Positions 50,262 through 59,833 of a DNA stretch of 64,000 nucleotides are shown here, piece after piece. The stretch's first letter is position 1, and each line of letters starts with the position of its first letter. Origin of the DNA: Selenomonas ruminantium AC2024 (GTDB lineage Bacteria; Bacillota; Negativicutes; Selenomonadales; Selenomonadaceae). The stretch covers positions 372,001 to 436,000 of the forward strand of contig NZ_JIAC01000001.1 in NCBI RefSeq assembly GCF_000687995.1, given 5' to 3'. The notes beneath the pieces were generated by a model. The model was not told where the DNA came from. It saw nothing but the letters and a program-made list of their open reading frames with translations, and did no database searches. A program made the position numbers and the translations under genes.

Positions 50262-51563
50262 TTATGATTGGATACTCGGGCTGGGTTCCAGTTCCCGAGC
50301 CAAATCATGATTTGTCATGGCGCAGACGCTGGCATCTGACCAGACATTCTCCGCTGTCTCTATCATATCAATAATGGTGTAAATAGGCAAGATGACCCCC
50401 ATCAGGCCGATCGGCGCACCCAGAGAACTCATCAAAGACAGCGTGAGGAAATAGCAGCCCATCGGCACACCGGCATTGCCGATAGCAGCCAGTACGGCGA
50501 TAAATACCCAGGCAATCATGGTGCCGAGCGTCAGTTCAAAACCGGCATTCTGCATCACAAACAAGGAAGTCACCAGAATGAAGGCTGCACAGCCATTCAT
50601 GTTGATAGTGGTGCAGATAGGCAGAACGAAGCGGGATACCTTGGGATTTACCTTTAGATTCTGTTCAGCCGTGGCCAGCGTCACCGGCAGGGTTCCGGCA
50701 GAACTTTTGGTAAAGAGCGCCACAGCCACAGCCGGAGACATCTTACGGAACACATCGAGCGGATTAAGCCCCCGTAGCAGCAAGAACAGCGGAATGACGA
50801 TAAACATCTGAATGAGATTGCCGCCCATAACAACAGCTACATACTGACTCAATGCGCCGACGATTACGCCCGCTTCAATCTGGGCAGACAGCTGACCGGC
50901 AAAGGCCAGAATCCCCACCGGCAGTGCCCACAAAATGGCGCGAATCAAAGTGAAGAGCAGTTCCTGCAAACCATGCAGGCCCTTCAGCAGCACTTCCCGA
51001 TTTTCCGTCTTGGGCATAAAGGCCAGCCCCAAACCAACGGAGGCGGCAATCAGCATCACCGACAGTACATTACCAGCCAGGAACGGCTGCAATACATTAT
51101 TGGGAATCACCGAGAGAATATGGTCATAGTAGGTGAGCTTGCCTACCTTGTCCATAGGCACAGCAGAAGCTCCAGCCCCTACGATTTCTGCCGGCAGATT
51201 GCCTGGTGAAATCCACAGATACAGTCCCAAGCCAACTGCAGCAGCCGCCAGCGTAGTCAGGAAAGTATAACTCACCGCATGGGCAAAGATACGGCCGGTT
51301 TCCCGCTGGCCGCCCAATGCCGCCAGCGTGGTAATCACCGCCAAAGCGATGGTGGGCACGGCAATAAACTGGAACAGTCGGGTAAACACCGTGGCGATAA
51401 AGTTAAACAGTTCATTCAGCGGGGCAATCCCTAAGAAGCCTAAAAAACCGCCTGCAATCAGCGCGCCGAACCATAGCACAAGCTGCTTGCGGCTGGCCTT
51501 GGGATTGTGGGCCCGCAGGGCTTCTTCCCTGGCTTCCGCCACGGATTTCTTTTCTTCTGCCAT
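50262..51563 (-). CDS. Dicarboxylate/amino acid:cation symporter (DAACS family), second copy
   Basis: A 433-residue inner-membrane symporter with a 25-residue charged N-terminal tail (KKSVAEAREEALRAHN). The family core is FTKSSAGTLPVTLATAEQNL (re-entrant loop 1), the TINMNGCAAFILVTSLF helix, AAIGNAGVPMGCYFLTL (loop 2) and IDMIETAENVWSDASVCAM near the end. It is only distantly similar to the 23356-24627 paralogue (NGC for NGN, SSAGTLP for SSIATLP), so the substrate probably differs; Thr/Ser-type or dicarboxylate transport are options. It is first gene of the four-gene operon with apbE, larE and the NUDIX hydrolase. Confidence 0.9.
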   Translation of the reverse strand: MAEEKKSVAEAREEALRAHNPKASRKQLVLWFGALIAGGFLGFLGIAPLNELFNFIATVFTRLFQFIAVPTIALAVITTLAALGGQRETGRIFAHAVSYTFLTTLAAAAVGLGLYLWISPGNLPAEIVGAGASAVPMDKVGKLTYYDHILSVIPNNVLQPFLAGNVLSVMLIAASVGLGLAFMPKTENREVLLKGLHGLQELLFTLIRAILWALPVGILAFAGQLSAQIEAGVIVGALSQYVAVVMGGNLIQMFIVIPLFLLLRGLNPLDVFRKMSPAVAVALFTKSSAGTLPVTLATAEQNLKVNPKVSRFVLPICTTINMNGCAAFILVTSLFVMQNAGFELTLGTMIAWVFIAVLAAIGNAGVPMGCYFLTLSLMSSLGAPIGLMGVILPIYTIIDMIETAENVWSDASVCAMTNHDLARELEPSPSIQS

Positions 51564-51623
51564 AATAATTCCTTCTTTCCATTTGTAAATTTATTATAAA
51601 ACCTAGTAAATTAATATGTTAAC

Positions 51624-51651
51624 ACTTTAGCACATATTATAAATAAGTCAA
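51624..51651 (-). promoter_or_regulatory. Promoter of the symporter-apbE-larE-NUDIX operon
   Basis: Minus strand TTGACT (51646-51651), 16 bases, TAAAGT (51624-51629), 60 bases before the ATG. Confidence 0.65.
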
Positions 51652-51705
51652 GCTAAATCTGTATCTTTTTCTACATTATATACCATTCTCGCAACAAAAT
51701 AAAAT

Positions 51706-51735
51706 TTGCAAATTGTCTGGTAATTGCAGGATAAT
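51706..51735 (+). promoter_or_regulatory. Possible promoter of the 51804 gene
   Basis: TTGCAA (51706-51711), 18 bases, GATAAT (51730-51735). Confidence 0.45.
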
Positions 51736-51803
51736 CCACCGGTCAGGGAGAATAGATATGTATAATTACCCTGATTCACCTGCATTGACAAGGATGTGAT
51801 ACG

Positions 51804-52079
51804 ATGAACATGAAACTGCACGGAGATAAGATTGCTTATTTTTTCATTGCCTTTGCGTTATATCTGCTGATTCGGGCCTTTTCGACCCATTTGACCATGC
51901 CGCTGACCAACGTACTGCTCTATGTATCCATAGCCTCCTCCCTGCTGGCCAGCAACGTGCCCCGGGTACTGGATATTCCCCTGCACTATGCCTATCCCGT
52001 GAAGTGCGTGGAATACTTCACCTTCGGGGTTTCCATCGTCTGCTTTATCGCCTTGTGCTTAAGACATATGTGGATTTGA
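51804..52079 (+). CDS. Small membrane protein of unknown function
   Basis: A 91-residue protein with three probable membrane spans (about 10-27, 33-51 and 68-88), separated by short loops such as NVPRVLDIPLHYAYPVK. AAGGATG precedes the ATG. It is a single gene with a promoter and a strong terminator, divergent from the symporter operon. I recognise no family. Confidence 0.65.
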   Translation: MNMKLHGDKIAYFFIAFALYLLIRAFSTHLTMPLTNVLLYVSIASSLLASNVPRVLDIPLHYAYPVKCVEYFTFGVSIVCFIALCLRHMWI

Positions 52080-52093
52080 AATACAAGCACCTA

Positions 52094-52125
52094 AAAAGCT
52101 CCGCGAAACTCGCGGAGCTTTTTTC
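52094..52125 (+). terminator. Terminator of the 51804 gene
   Basis: AAAAGCTCCGCG-AAAC-TCGCGGAGCTTTTTTC: a long GC stem and U-run. The A-run on the left side may also serve the convergent PTS operon. Confidence 0.9.
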
Positions 52126-52176
52126 GGGAATGAATATAATAATGGAATGTGTATGTAGACTACTACTGGACTTATC

Positions 52177-53001
52177 TTAGGCGAAAAGACCAACAGCGTA
52201 GCCAGCAATGCCAAGGGCGAAGAGGCCCAGGATGATAATCAGCGGATTAACACCTTTCTTTAAGAGATACATGCAGGCAAAGGTCATGAGCATGGGCACG
52301 ATGCCAGGCATCAGGCTGTCGAGCAGGCTCTGAACCGTGGTAACGACCTGTTCACCCTGGCTGTTCGTATAGGAGGACAGCACCATGGGCATGTTGACCG
52401 TGGTCCATTTTGCTACGAGAGCACCCATAACCAAGAGACCGAGTACAGAGGAACCTTCGGTGAGGTAGCGCATGCGGTTGCCGCCTACTTCGTTTACGAG
52501 TTCCGTACCTTTATCATAGCCGTACATTACGCCGTACCAGTTGGTCAGAAGGCGAATGACGTTGAATGCCACGAAGAAAATCAGCGGGCCGACGATGCTG
52601 CCCGTCAGAGCAACACCAGCACCGAGAGCTGCGAGGACCGGACGGAGCGTGCCCCAGAAAATCGGGTCACCAACACCAGCCAGAGGACCAATCAGACCTA
52701 CTTTAACGCCGGACAGGGTGTCCTCACCGATATCGGCGCCGTTAGCCTTCTTTTCTTCCATGGCGGCAATGATACCCATAATCGGGGTTGCCAGGAACGG
52801 CTGGGTGTTGAAGAATTCGAGGTGACGTTTCAGAGAACGCTTGTATTCTTCCGGGTCATCTTTGTAGAGCTTCTTGAGTGCCGGAATCAGGGACACGCAG
52901 AAGCCGATAGCCTGCATACGCTCGAAGTTGAAGGAGCCGAGCAGGAAGTTGGAACGGATAAAAATCGATACGAGATCGCCTTTAGTGAGCTGTTTTTCCA
53001 T
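52177..53001 (-). CDS. PTS mannose-family IID component
   Basis: Membrane component of the mannose/fructose/sorbose PTS family, 274 residues. It has the IID hallmarks LTKGDLVSIFIRSNFLLGSFNFERMQ (shown in part), GFCVSLIPALKKLY, FNTQPFLATPIMGIIAAMEEKKANG and the GVGDPIFWGTLRPVLAALGAG block. It works with IIC (the next gene upstream) to move the sugar. The three genes run B-C-D with gaps of 15 and 44 bases. The cytoplasmic IIA is not encoded here. Confidence 0.95.
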   Translation of the reverse strand: MEKQLTKGDLVSIFIRSNFLLGSFNFERMQAIGFCVSLIPALKKLYKDDPEEYKRSLKRHLEFFNTQPFLATPIMGIIAAMEEKKANGADIGEDTLSGVKVGLIGPLAGVGDPIFWGTLRPVLAALGAGVALTGSIVGPLIFFVAFNVIRLLTNWYGVMYGYDKGTELVNEVGGNRMRYLTEGSSVLGLLVMGALVAKWTTVNMPMVLSSYTNSQGEQVVTTVQSLLDSLMPGIVPMLMTFACMYLLKKGVNPLIIILGLFALGIAGYAVGLFA

Positions 53002-53016
53002 GAGTCGAACCTCCCC

Positions 53017-53814
53017 TTACATCAAATCGGAATCATCAATGCTGTCGAGCGGGTCACCAGAGCCGCCAGCAGCTGCGCCATTCAGTTCACGCTGCAGGCC
53101 ACGGATGTGGAAGTAAGCAGCGATAAGACCGATAGCACCGAAACCGATGAGGTTGACGTTGGTGAACACAGCGATGAGGAAGCCGAGGAAGAAGTACGGC
53201 ATGAGGGACTTGGCGTTCATCATGTTGATAACCATTGCATAACCTACAACTACGATGAAACCACCGGATACCTGCAGACCGCGGGTGATAACTTCCGGAA
53301 TGGAAGCCAGCATAGCGTTAACGGTGTCCGTACCAGCAACAGCAGCAACGACAGCAGCCGGAACAGCTACGCGAATACCCTGCAGCAGCAGACCGCCGAT
53401 ATGGCACATTTCAATGCCGAAAGCATTGCCTTCGAGAGCGAATTTATCAGCCAGATGCTGGAAGAATACGGTAATCGTACGAACGAAGATGGTGAGAACC
53501 TGACCAGCAGCGGCAAGAGGTACGGCAAGCGCGATACCAGCGCCGATGGACTGATGACCAACGATTACAAGGATTGCAGATACTACAGAAGCCAGAGCCG
53601 CATCCGGTGCCATAGCTGCACCAACGTTCATCCAGCCCAGAGCCAGCATTTCCAGAGTACCACCTAAGATAATACCGGTTGTCATATCACCTAATACAAG
53701 ACCGACCAACGTGCAGGCCACCAGCGGACGATGGAACTGTGCTTCGTCGAGCACACTCCCCATACCGGCAATGGCTGCCACAACGATGAGCAAAATAAAT
53801 TGTACACTCGTCAT
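53017..53814 (-). CDS. PTS mannose-family IIC component
   Basis: A 265-residue membrane channel of the mannose-family PTS, with about seven to eight spans. Characteristic stretches are MGSVLDEAQFHRPLVACTLVGLVLGD (shown in part), TGIILGGTLEMLALGWMNVGAAMAPD (about 46-70) and the C-terminal FFLGFLIAVFTNVNLIGFGAIG. The C-terminus extends into the short hydrophilic stretch GGSGDPLDSIDDSDLM. It lies between IIB and IID. Confidence 0.95.
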   Translation of the reverse strand: MTSVQFILLIVVAAIAGMGSVLDEAQFHRPLVACTLVGLVLGDMTTGIILGGTLEMLALGWMNVGAAMAPDAALASVVSAILVIVGHQSIGAGIALAVPLAAAGQVLTIFVRTITVFFQHLADKFALEGNAFGIEMCHIGGLLLQGIRVAVPAAVVAAVAGTDTVNAMLASIPEVITRGLQVSGGFIVVVGYAMVINMMNAKSLMPYFFLGFLIAVFTNVNLIGFGAIGLIAAYFHIRGLQRELNGAAAGGSGDPLDSIDDSDLM

Positions 53815-53858
53815 AATTTCATTTCCCCCTAACGAATTCTCTAAGATTCCCTAACGAA

Positions 53859-54350
53859 TCATGCAAGACCTTTTGCCTTCAAAGCCGACATCAAATCCCC
53901 TTTCGGCTCGCTGGCAAGTTTGCGGATTTCCACTTCGATGCCCATTTCCTGCAGTTCGAGCAGTGCTTTGACATCATCCGGATTTACCGCTACAGCGCTG
54001 GAAATCAGCGTATCGCCGTCTTTGTAAGTCATGCCGCCCAGGTTTACGGACTTGAAGGGAATACCGCCCTTCACTGCACGAACCACATCAGCCGGCTTCG
54101 TGAACAGGAACAAGGTCTTAAATGCATCATACTTCGGATTCTTATAAGCTTCGCAGGCCTTCTCCACAGGCACAACGTAAGCTTTAATTCCCGGCGGCGC
54201 AACCTGCAGCAAGAGTTTCTTGCGCATGTCATCCTTAGCTACTTCATCACTGCAGCACATGATGCGGTTGCAGCCCGTAACCTTGGTCCAAACTGTTGCC
54301 ACCTGACCATGAATCAGACGGTCATCAATACGGCAAAATGCGATTTCCAT
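53859..54350 (-). CDS. PTS mannose-family IIB component
   Basis: Cytoplasmic phosphocarrier that phosphorylates the incoming sugar, 163 residues. The phosphorylated His is His14 in FCRIDDRLIHGQVATVW. The downstream region KAYVVPVEKACEAY and LFLFTKPADVVRAVKGG is typical of IIB(Man/Sor). It is first gene of the B-C-D operon. It must receive phosphate from a IIA(Man) encoded elsewhere. Confidence 0.95.
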   Translation of the reverse strand: MEIAFCRIDDRLIHGQVATVWTKVTGCNRIMCCSDEVAKDDMRKKLLLQVAPPGIKAYVVPVEKACEAYKNPKYDAFKTLFLFTKPADVVRAVKGGIPFKSVNLGGMTYKDGDTLISSAVAVNPDDVKALLELQEMGIEVEIRKLASEPKGDLMSALKAKGLA

Positions 54351-54437
54351 AATTCATTCCCCTTTCGGAATTTCTCCTGCACGATTTTCCCCAATCGGTG
54401 CAAGATAGTTAAGCTTTGTTTTTTTCTGACAATAAGA

Positions 54438-54513
54438 ATTATAATATCAAACTCGACCAAAGTCAGCTGAACTCTGTCACAACTTCATAAATAATCGTAT
54501 GACATTTGTCATA
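54438..54513 (-). promoter_or_regulatory. Promoter and upstream dyad of the mannose-type PTS operon
   Basis: Minus strand CTGACT (54461-54466), 17 bases, TATAAT (54438-54443). Upstream lies a 16-base dyad TATGACA-TT-TGTCATA (54498-54513), 32 bases from the -35, in position for an activator or repressor. No sigma-54 box was seen, so a LevR-type control is unlikely. Confidence 0.6.
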
Positions 54514-54522
54514 TTTTCATAA

Positions 54523-54560
54523 TAAAAAAGACTGCTGCACTTGTTAACGTGCAGCAGTCT
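54523..54560 (-). terminator. Terminator of the cellobiose PTS / bgl operon
   Basis: AGACTGCTGCAC / GTGCAGCAGTCT stem (54530-54560), followed on the minus strand by TTTTTTATT. Confidence 0.9.
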
Positions 54561-54589
54561 GTACTCACTAAGGGATATTTTCAATTCAC

Positions 54590-56071
<1,482 letters not shown>

Positions 56072-56422
56072 TCAAGCCACTTTAGCGGCAGCTTTGTTCT
56101 GCGCTTCGAGCTTTGCAATCTTCTTGTGAACATCAATAAACTCCTGGGCGATGGTCTTAAACGCCTCGGCGCTCATCAGCTGGTCCTCGGCATGGAGAAT
56201 CAACAGCGACAATGTGCTGCCGGGGCCGCCCTCGGCTTCCTGCTGCAAGAGGCCTGCATGAGCGTTGTGTCCCTCCACGAACACTTCGTCCCCCTCTTTA
56301 ATCAGGGATTCTGCCTCTGCAAAGTTTCCTTCCTTGGCCTGCTGAATGGCCTCAATATAGGAACTGCGGGCCGTGCCTACAGAAGAGATAATCTGAAATG
56401 CAGTGAGTTCTAAACCTTCCAT
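56072..56422 (-). CDS. PTS lactose/cellobiose-family IIA component
   Basis: A small helical cytoplasmic carrier (116 residues). The phosphorylated His is His77 in LSLLILHAEDQLMSAEAF. The N-terminal LTAFQIISSVGTARSSYIEAI and a DxFVEGHNAHAGLL stretch (metal-binding Asp/His region) are family-specific. It forms a trimer and transfers phosphate from HPr to IIB. It lies between IIB and bglA. A second copy is at 59436-59768. Confidence 0.95.
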   Translation of the reverse strand: MEGLELTAFQIISSVGTARSSYIEAIQQAKEGNFAEAESLIKEGDEVFVEGHNAHAGLLQQEAEGGPGSTLSLLILHAEDQLMSAEAFKTIAQEFIDVHKKIAKLEAQNKAAAKVA

Positions 56423-56440
56423 TTACGCATCCTCCCCTGC

Positions 56441-56740
56441 TCAAGCAATCAGCTTTTTAGCTGCTTCCAACACGCCCTTGCCATCCATGCGGCCATAGAG
56501 CTTCATGTCGATGGCTTCCACGGGAATGCCCGGGCAGGCAGACTGCACTTTGGCCTTGGCAAAACGCACCTGGGGGCCAAGCAGAATTACATCGGCATCG
56601 GAAGCCTTGTCCTTTGCTTCAGCAGTAGGATAAGCGGCAATTTCACATTCAAAACTCTCAGATGCAGCCGCTTCCTGCATTTTCTTGACCAGCATGCTGG
56701 TGGACATACCTGCGGCACAGAGAAGAATGATTTTTTTCAT
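56441..56740 (-). CDS. PTS lactose/cellobiose-family IIB component
   Basis: A 99-residue cytoplasmic carrier with the active Cys8 in ILLCAAGMSTSML, the P-loop-like site of IIB(Cel). Other conserved parts are ADVILLGPQVRF and IPVEAIDMKLYGRMDG. It receives phosphate from IIA and phosphorylates the sugar bound by IIC. It is translated from its own RBS, 19 bases after the IIA gene's start region and downstream of IIC. Confidence 0.95.
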   Translation of the reverse strand: MKKIILLCAAGMSTSMLVKKMQEAAASESFECEIAAYPTAEAKDKASDADVILLGPQVRFAKAKVQSACPGIPVEAIDMKLYGRMDGKGVLEAAKKLIA

Positions 56741-56762
56741 AATTATGCACTCCTTTTATATC

Positions 56763-58109
56763 TCAATGGTTCAGTACGGGCGTACCCTCTTCTTCATGTT
56801 CATGTTCCTCAGCTTCGCTCTGCTCTTCCTTATAGAACGCATTATCCTGCGCCTTCACAAAGGGGAAGTAAATGGCAGTAGCTGCAGCTAGGCCTGCAAT
56901 CTGTACGACTGCCCCCTGCCAGCCATTCATGAGGAAACCGGCAATGATGGGCGGCGTAGTCCAGGGCACCTGGATGGCGCTGAAGGGAGCCATGAAGCCA
57001 ACGGCAATGGCACCATAGGCAATCAGCATAACAGCCAGCTGCGCCAGGCAGAACGGAACAATCATGTACGGATTGAACACGATGGGAAGACCGAAGATGA
57101 TGGGTTCGTTGATGTTGAAGAGACCGGGGACCGTGCCCAGGCGGGTGATGGTTTTCATCTGCTGGGAACGTGCCACCAGATAGCTGGCAATCAAGAGGCC
57201 GAAGGTTGCACCGCAGCCACCGGGTTTCATCAACGTATCGGTAATCTGAATGGTGAGGATATGTGCATCCGGGTTACCCAAGAGGCTCATACCGGCATCG
57301 AGGATTTTCTGGTTGTCCAGAGAGTTGGCAATCATCAGCGGATTGAGAATGCCGCCGACCACGTTGGGGCCATGAATACCGGCCCAGAAGAGAACGGTCA
57401 TCAGCATGGAGAATACCGTGCCGCCCACGATGGTATCCGAAAGACCCTGCAGCGGCGTCTGAATTACCGCGAAGATAAGTTCCGGCAAAGTCGTATTGCC
57501 GATGAAGTGGCAAAGACCGAATACAACCGCAGCGGTCGTAAAGAGGATGACGCCAGGAGTCAGAGCCTCAAAGGCGCGGGCCACACCGCCGGGAACTGCA
57601 GCCGGCATCTTGATGCCAATGTGGTTCTTCTCACACCAGCAGCAGACAACGGAAGTGAAGAAGGCCACCATAATGGCCGTGATAACACCGTTACTGCCGG
57701 CCCAAAGTTTTGGCATGACGTTTTCCGCCAGAGCGCCGCCGTCCACAGCAACGCTGGCAGGCATGATGATGACGAACATGGCCAGAGCCAGGATGGAAGC
57801 CATAATAGCGTCACAGCCTTCAGCCTCTACATATTTGTAGGTGATGGCCAGAACCGCGATAAATCCTAAGATATTAAAGGTACCACCAGCTACGGCATTC
57901 AGCGGGTCCGTCCAATGTGGGCCGAACATGCTGGCCATCAGCTCGGGATAACCCGGGATAGGCAGATTTGCAATCAACAGGAACAAGGAGCCGCAAATGG
58001 TGAAAGGGGTGGTCATGATAAAACCGTCCCGCAAGGCGGCTACCGCTTTGTACTCGGCGAAGCGAGCCATGAATTCGACAAACTTATCGAACATCTCTTG
58101 TTTCGTCAT
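56763..58109 (-). CDS. PTS cellobiose-family IIC permease
   Basis: A membrane transporter of 448 residues with about ten spans. IIC(Cel/Lac) hallmarks are the N-terminal ALRDGFIMTTPFTICGSLFLLI (shown in part), the TLMKPGGCGATFGLLIASYL stretch (about 290-310), VPGLFNINEPIIFGLPIVFNP (about 322-342; the ENEP-like sugar site) and TTPPIIAGFLMNGWQGAVVQI. The C-terminus is a Glu/His-rich tail (SEAEEHEHEEEGTP) that could bind metal or be a regulatory tag. It is first gene of the IIC-IIB-IIA-bgl operon, behind the promoter at 58235-58263. Confidence 0.95.
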   Translation of the reverse strand: MTKQEMFDKFVEFMARFAEYKAVAALRDGFIMTTPFTICGSLFLLIANLPIPGYPELMASMFGPHWTDPLNAVAGGTFNILGFIAVLAITYKYVEAEGCDAIMASILALAMFVIIMPASVAVDGGALAENVMPKLWAGSNGVITAIMVAFFTSVVCCWCEKNHIGIKMPAAVPGGVARAFEALTPGVILFTTAAVVFGLCHFIGNTTLPELIFAVIQTPLQGLSDTIVGGTVFSMLMTVLFWAGIHGPNVVGGILNPLMIANSLDNQKILDAGMSLLGNPDAHILTIQITDTLMKPGGCGATFGLLIASYLVARSQQMKTITRLGTVPGLFNINEPIIFGLPIVFNPYMIVPFCLAQLAVMLIAYGAIAVGFMAPFSAIQVPWTTPPIIAGFLMNGWQGAVVQIAGLAAATAIYFPFVKAQDNAFYKEEQSEAEEHEHEEEGTPVLNH

Positions 58110-58234
58110 GAGGTAAAGCCTCTCTTTCTCAAATGAACTAATCCTAAAGCTAAAATTATGATTTCCTGTATCCCCTGCGCGCGTTGGAACTGTTCTTCAC
58201 ATTTCCCGGGGATTTTCCTCCTTGGTACGTTCCT

Positions 58235-58273
58235 AATATAGCATGGTAATTCCGTCTGTTCAAGAGATTCAGA
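58235..58273 (-). promoter_or_regulatory. Promoter and dyad of the cellobiose PTS operon
   Basis: Minus strand TTGAAC (58258-58263), 17 bases, TATATT (58235-58240). A GTCTG-N11-CAGAC dyad overlaps the -35 (about 58253-58273); it is a candidate RpiR-family operator. The leader to IIC is about 120 bases. Confidence 0.65.
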
Positions 58274-58302
58274 CAGTTCTGGAATGTCGTTTCAAAAGAA
58301 AT

Positions 58303-58340
58303 AAAAAAATCCGAAACAAGATTAAACAATGTTTCGGAAA
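58303..58340 (-). terminator. Terminator of the rpiR gene
   Basis: Minus strand TTCCGAAACA / TGTTTCGGA stem with an A/T-rich loop, followed by TTTTTTTATTT. Confidence 0.85.
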
Positions 58341-58369
58341 ATGGTTTCTATATTGTTTTTATCGTACTT

Positions 58370-59239
58370 TTACCAGAGCCTGTCCTTGGCATCAGAACGG
58401 CCGATTGCGCCTTCGTAAAGGTCGTAGAATTCCTCAATCGCCTGAAAATGCTTGGACAGAATGATGCCCACCAGCACGTCCATGTAGTAACGCACCCCCA
58501 CGCTGAAGATATTGCCGCCGCAGTCCAGATATTCCAAAGTATTGGCCACGTAGAGGAACTCATCACAGATGCGGGAAAGGGGCGTATCCTTGTTACAGGT
58601 CAGCAGCGCCGTGGGTACATGGCACTCCCGCAGAATTTTCGCCGTGCGCAGGAGGCGCTTGTTCTCCCCGGAACGGCTGATGAGAATGGCGAAGTGACTC
58701 TTGTCCGAAATCAACGCCTGAGAAAACTGACTGTTCATGGAGTTATGCGCTACAGCCGTCTGCTTCACCTGCAGCAGGTTGTAAACGGCAGTTTCCGCCA
58801 GTGAATAGTTCTGGTCATAGGCATAGATGTCAATGACAGCCGCCTTTTCCATGAGATTGGCTATGCGTTCGAGCTGCGCCATATCCATCTCGTTCTTTGT
58901 TTCCTCGATGGCCTCTATCTCAATGGCTGCCATCTTCCGCACAATATCCCTTACGGAGTCCTTATCCGTGATGGGACGGCTGATCATGGCCGAAATGTCA
59001 TGGTCAGCAGAGGAACGGCTCATCTCGCTCATAAAACGTATCTTAAACTCATTATAACCTTTGAGCCCCAGCTTCTGGCAAAGCCGGAACACGGCCGCGG
59101 GGCTGGTGAAGGTACGATCTGCCAGTTCCCGGATGGAAATGGTCGCAATTTCCTGCGGATTTTTCGTGATATAGTCAATGACGGATTGTTCCGTAGGCGA
59201 GAAACGCTCCGCCTCCTGCATGGCTTTTAATAGTCGCAT
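58370..59239 (-). CDS. RpiR/MurR family transcriptional regulator
   Basis: A 289-residue sugar-phosphate-responsive regulator. The N-terminal HTH is at about 1-75 (RFSPTEQSVIDYITKNP, ELADRTFTSPAAVFRLCQKLGLKGYNEFK). The C-terminal SIS domain is at about 120-270 (IDIYAYDQNYSLAETAVYNLL, ILISRSGENKRLLRTAKIL), which binds phosphosugars. It lies upstream of the cellobiose PTS operon and is read in the same direction, with its own terminator. It probably senses the phospho-disaccharide and controls the PTS promoter. The start has AAGGAGG. Confidence 0.93.
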   Translation of the reverse strand: MRLLKAMQEAERFSPTEQSVIDYITKNPQEIATISIRELADRTFTSPAAVFRLCQKLGLKGYNEFKIRFMSEMSRSSADHDISAMISRPITDKDSVRDIVRKMAAIEIEAIEETKNEMDMAQLERIANLMEKAAVIDIYAYDQNYSLAETAVYNLLQVKQTAVAHNSMNSQFSQALISDKSHFAILISRSGENKRLLRTAKILRECHVPTALLTCNKDTPLSRICDEFLYVANTLEYLDCGGNIFSVGVRYYMDVLVGIILSKHFQAIEEFYDLYEGAIGRSDAKDRLW

Positions 59240-59435
59240 GGGGCCTCCTTAGTCTGCTTACTGAACACCTTGAACACAAAATTTATTATAACGCTATCAA
59301 ATTAATTTTTCTATAGAATTTTCCACCACCAAAGAATGTATACAGGCAGGATTTTCTCAGTCAAACGCTAATTATGTATAGAGGATGATGGCGGAAATAC
59401 TGCCATCGCCAACAAGAGGAAAGGAGGTTTTTTCT

Positions 59436-59768
59436 GTGGAAGATTTAGAACTGATCGCGTTTAAGATTATTTCCGGTGTGGGGGCCGCCCGCAGCTCCTA
59501 TATCGAAGCCATTCAGGCCGCCAAAGCCGGTGACTATGACCGGGCAGAAAAGCTCATCGCCCAGGGCGATGAAAGTTTCGTCGAGGGCCATGATGCCCAT
59601 ACGGGGCTTTTAACCCGTGAAGCCAACGATGGTCAAGGCAGCAGCGTCACCCTGCTGATTCTCCATGCCGAGGACCAGCTCATGAGCGCCGAGGCCTTCA
59701 AAATCATTGCTCAGGAATTTATCGCAGCCCATAAACGCATTGACCAGTTGGAAGCAAAATTAAAATAA
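59436..59768 (+). CDS. PTS lactose/cellobiose-family IIA, second copy
   Basis: A 110-residue paralogue of 56072-56422, divergent from rpiR. The start is GTG (VEDLELIAFK), with AAGGAGG seven bases upstream; the longer ATG frame is hydrophilic and not supported. The phosphorylated His is present in VTLLILHAEDQLMSAEAF. The two IIA proteins are alike in their central and C-terminal parts (RSSYIEAIQ, FVEGHDAHTGLL) but differ at both ends. No IIB or IIC is beside it, so it may serve another permease or a regulatory role. Confidence 0.9.
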   Translation: MEDLELIAFKIISGVGAARSSYIEAIQAAKAGDYDRAEKLIAQGDESFVEGHDAHTGLLTREANDGQGSSVTLLILHAEDQLMSAEAFKIIAQEFIAAHKRIDQLEAKLK

Positions 59769-59775
59769 TATGACG

Positions 59776-59822
59776 TAAAACAGCCCCCTGGCACATTTCC
59801 ATCTGCCAGGGGGCTTGCTTTA
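59776..59822. terminator. Bidirectional terminator between IIA and the metal cluster
   Basis: A perfect 12-bp stem AGCCCCCTGGCA (59782-59793) / TGCCAGGGGGCT (59804-59815), with T-rich ends on both strands, separates the convergent genes. Confidence 0.85.
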
Positions 59823-59833
59823 TGTCATTAGGG

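Noticed and set aside
54351-54522. Sigma-54 promoter for the mannose PTS
   Set aside because: No TGGCA-N7-TTGC pattern was found; a sigma-A promoter with correct spacing is present.
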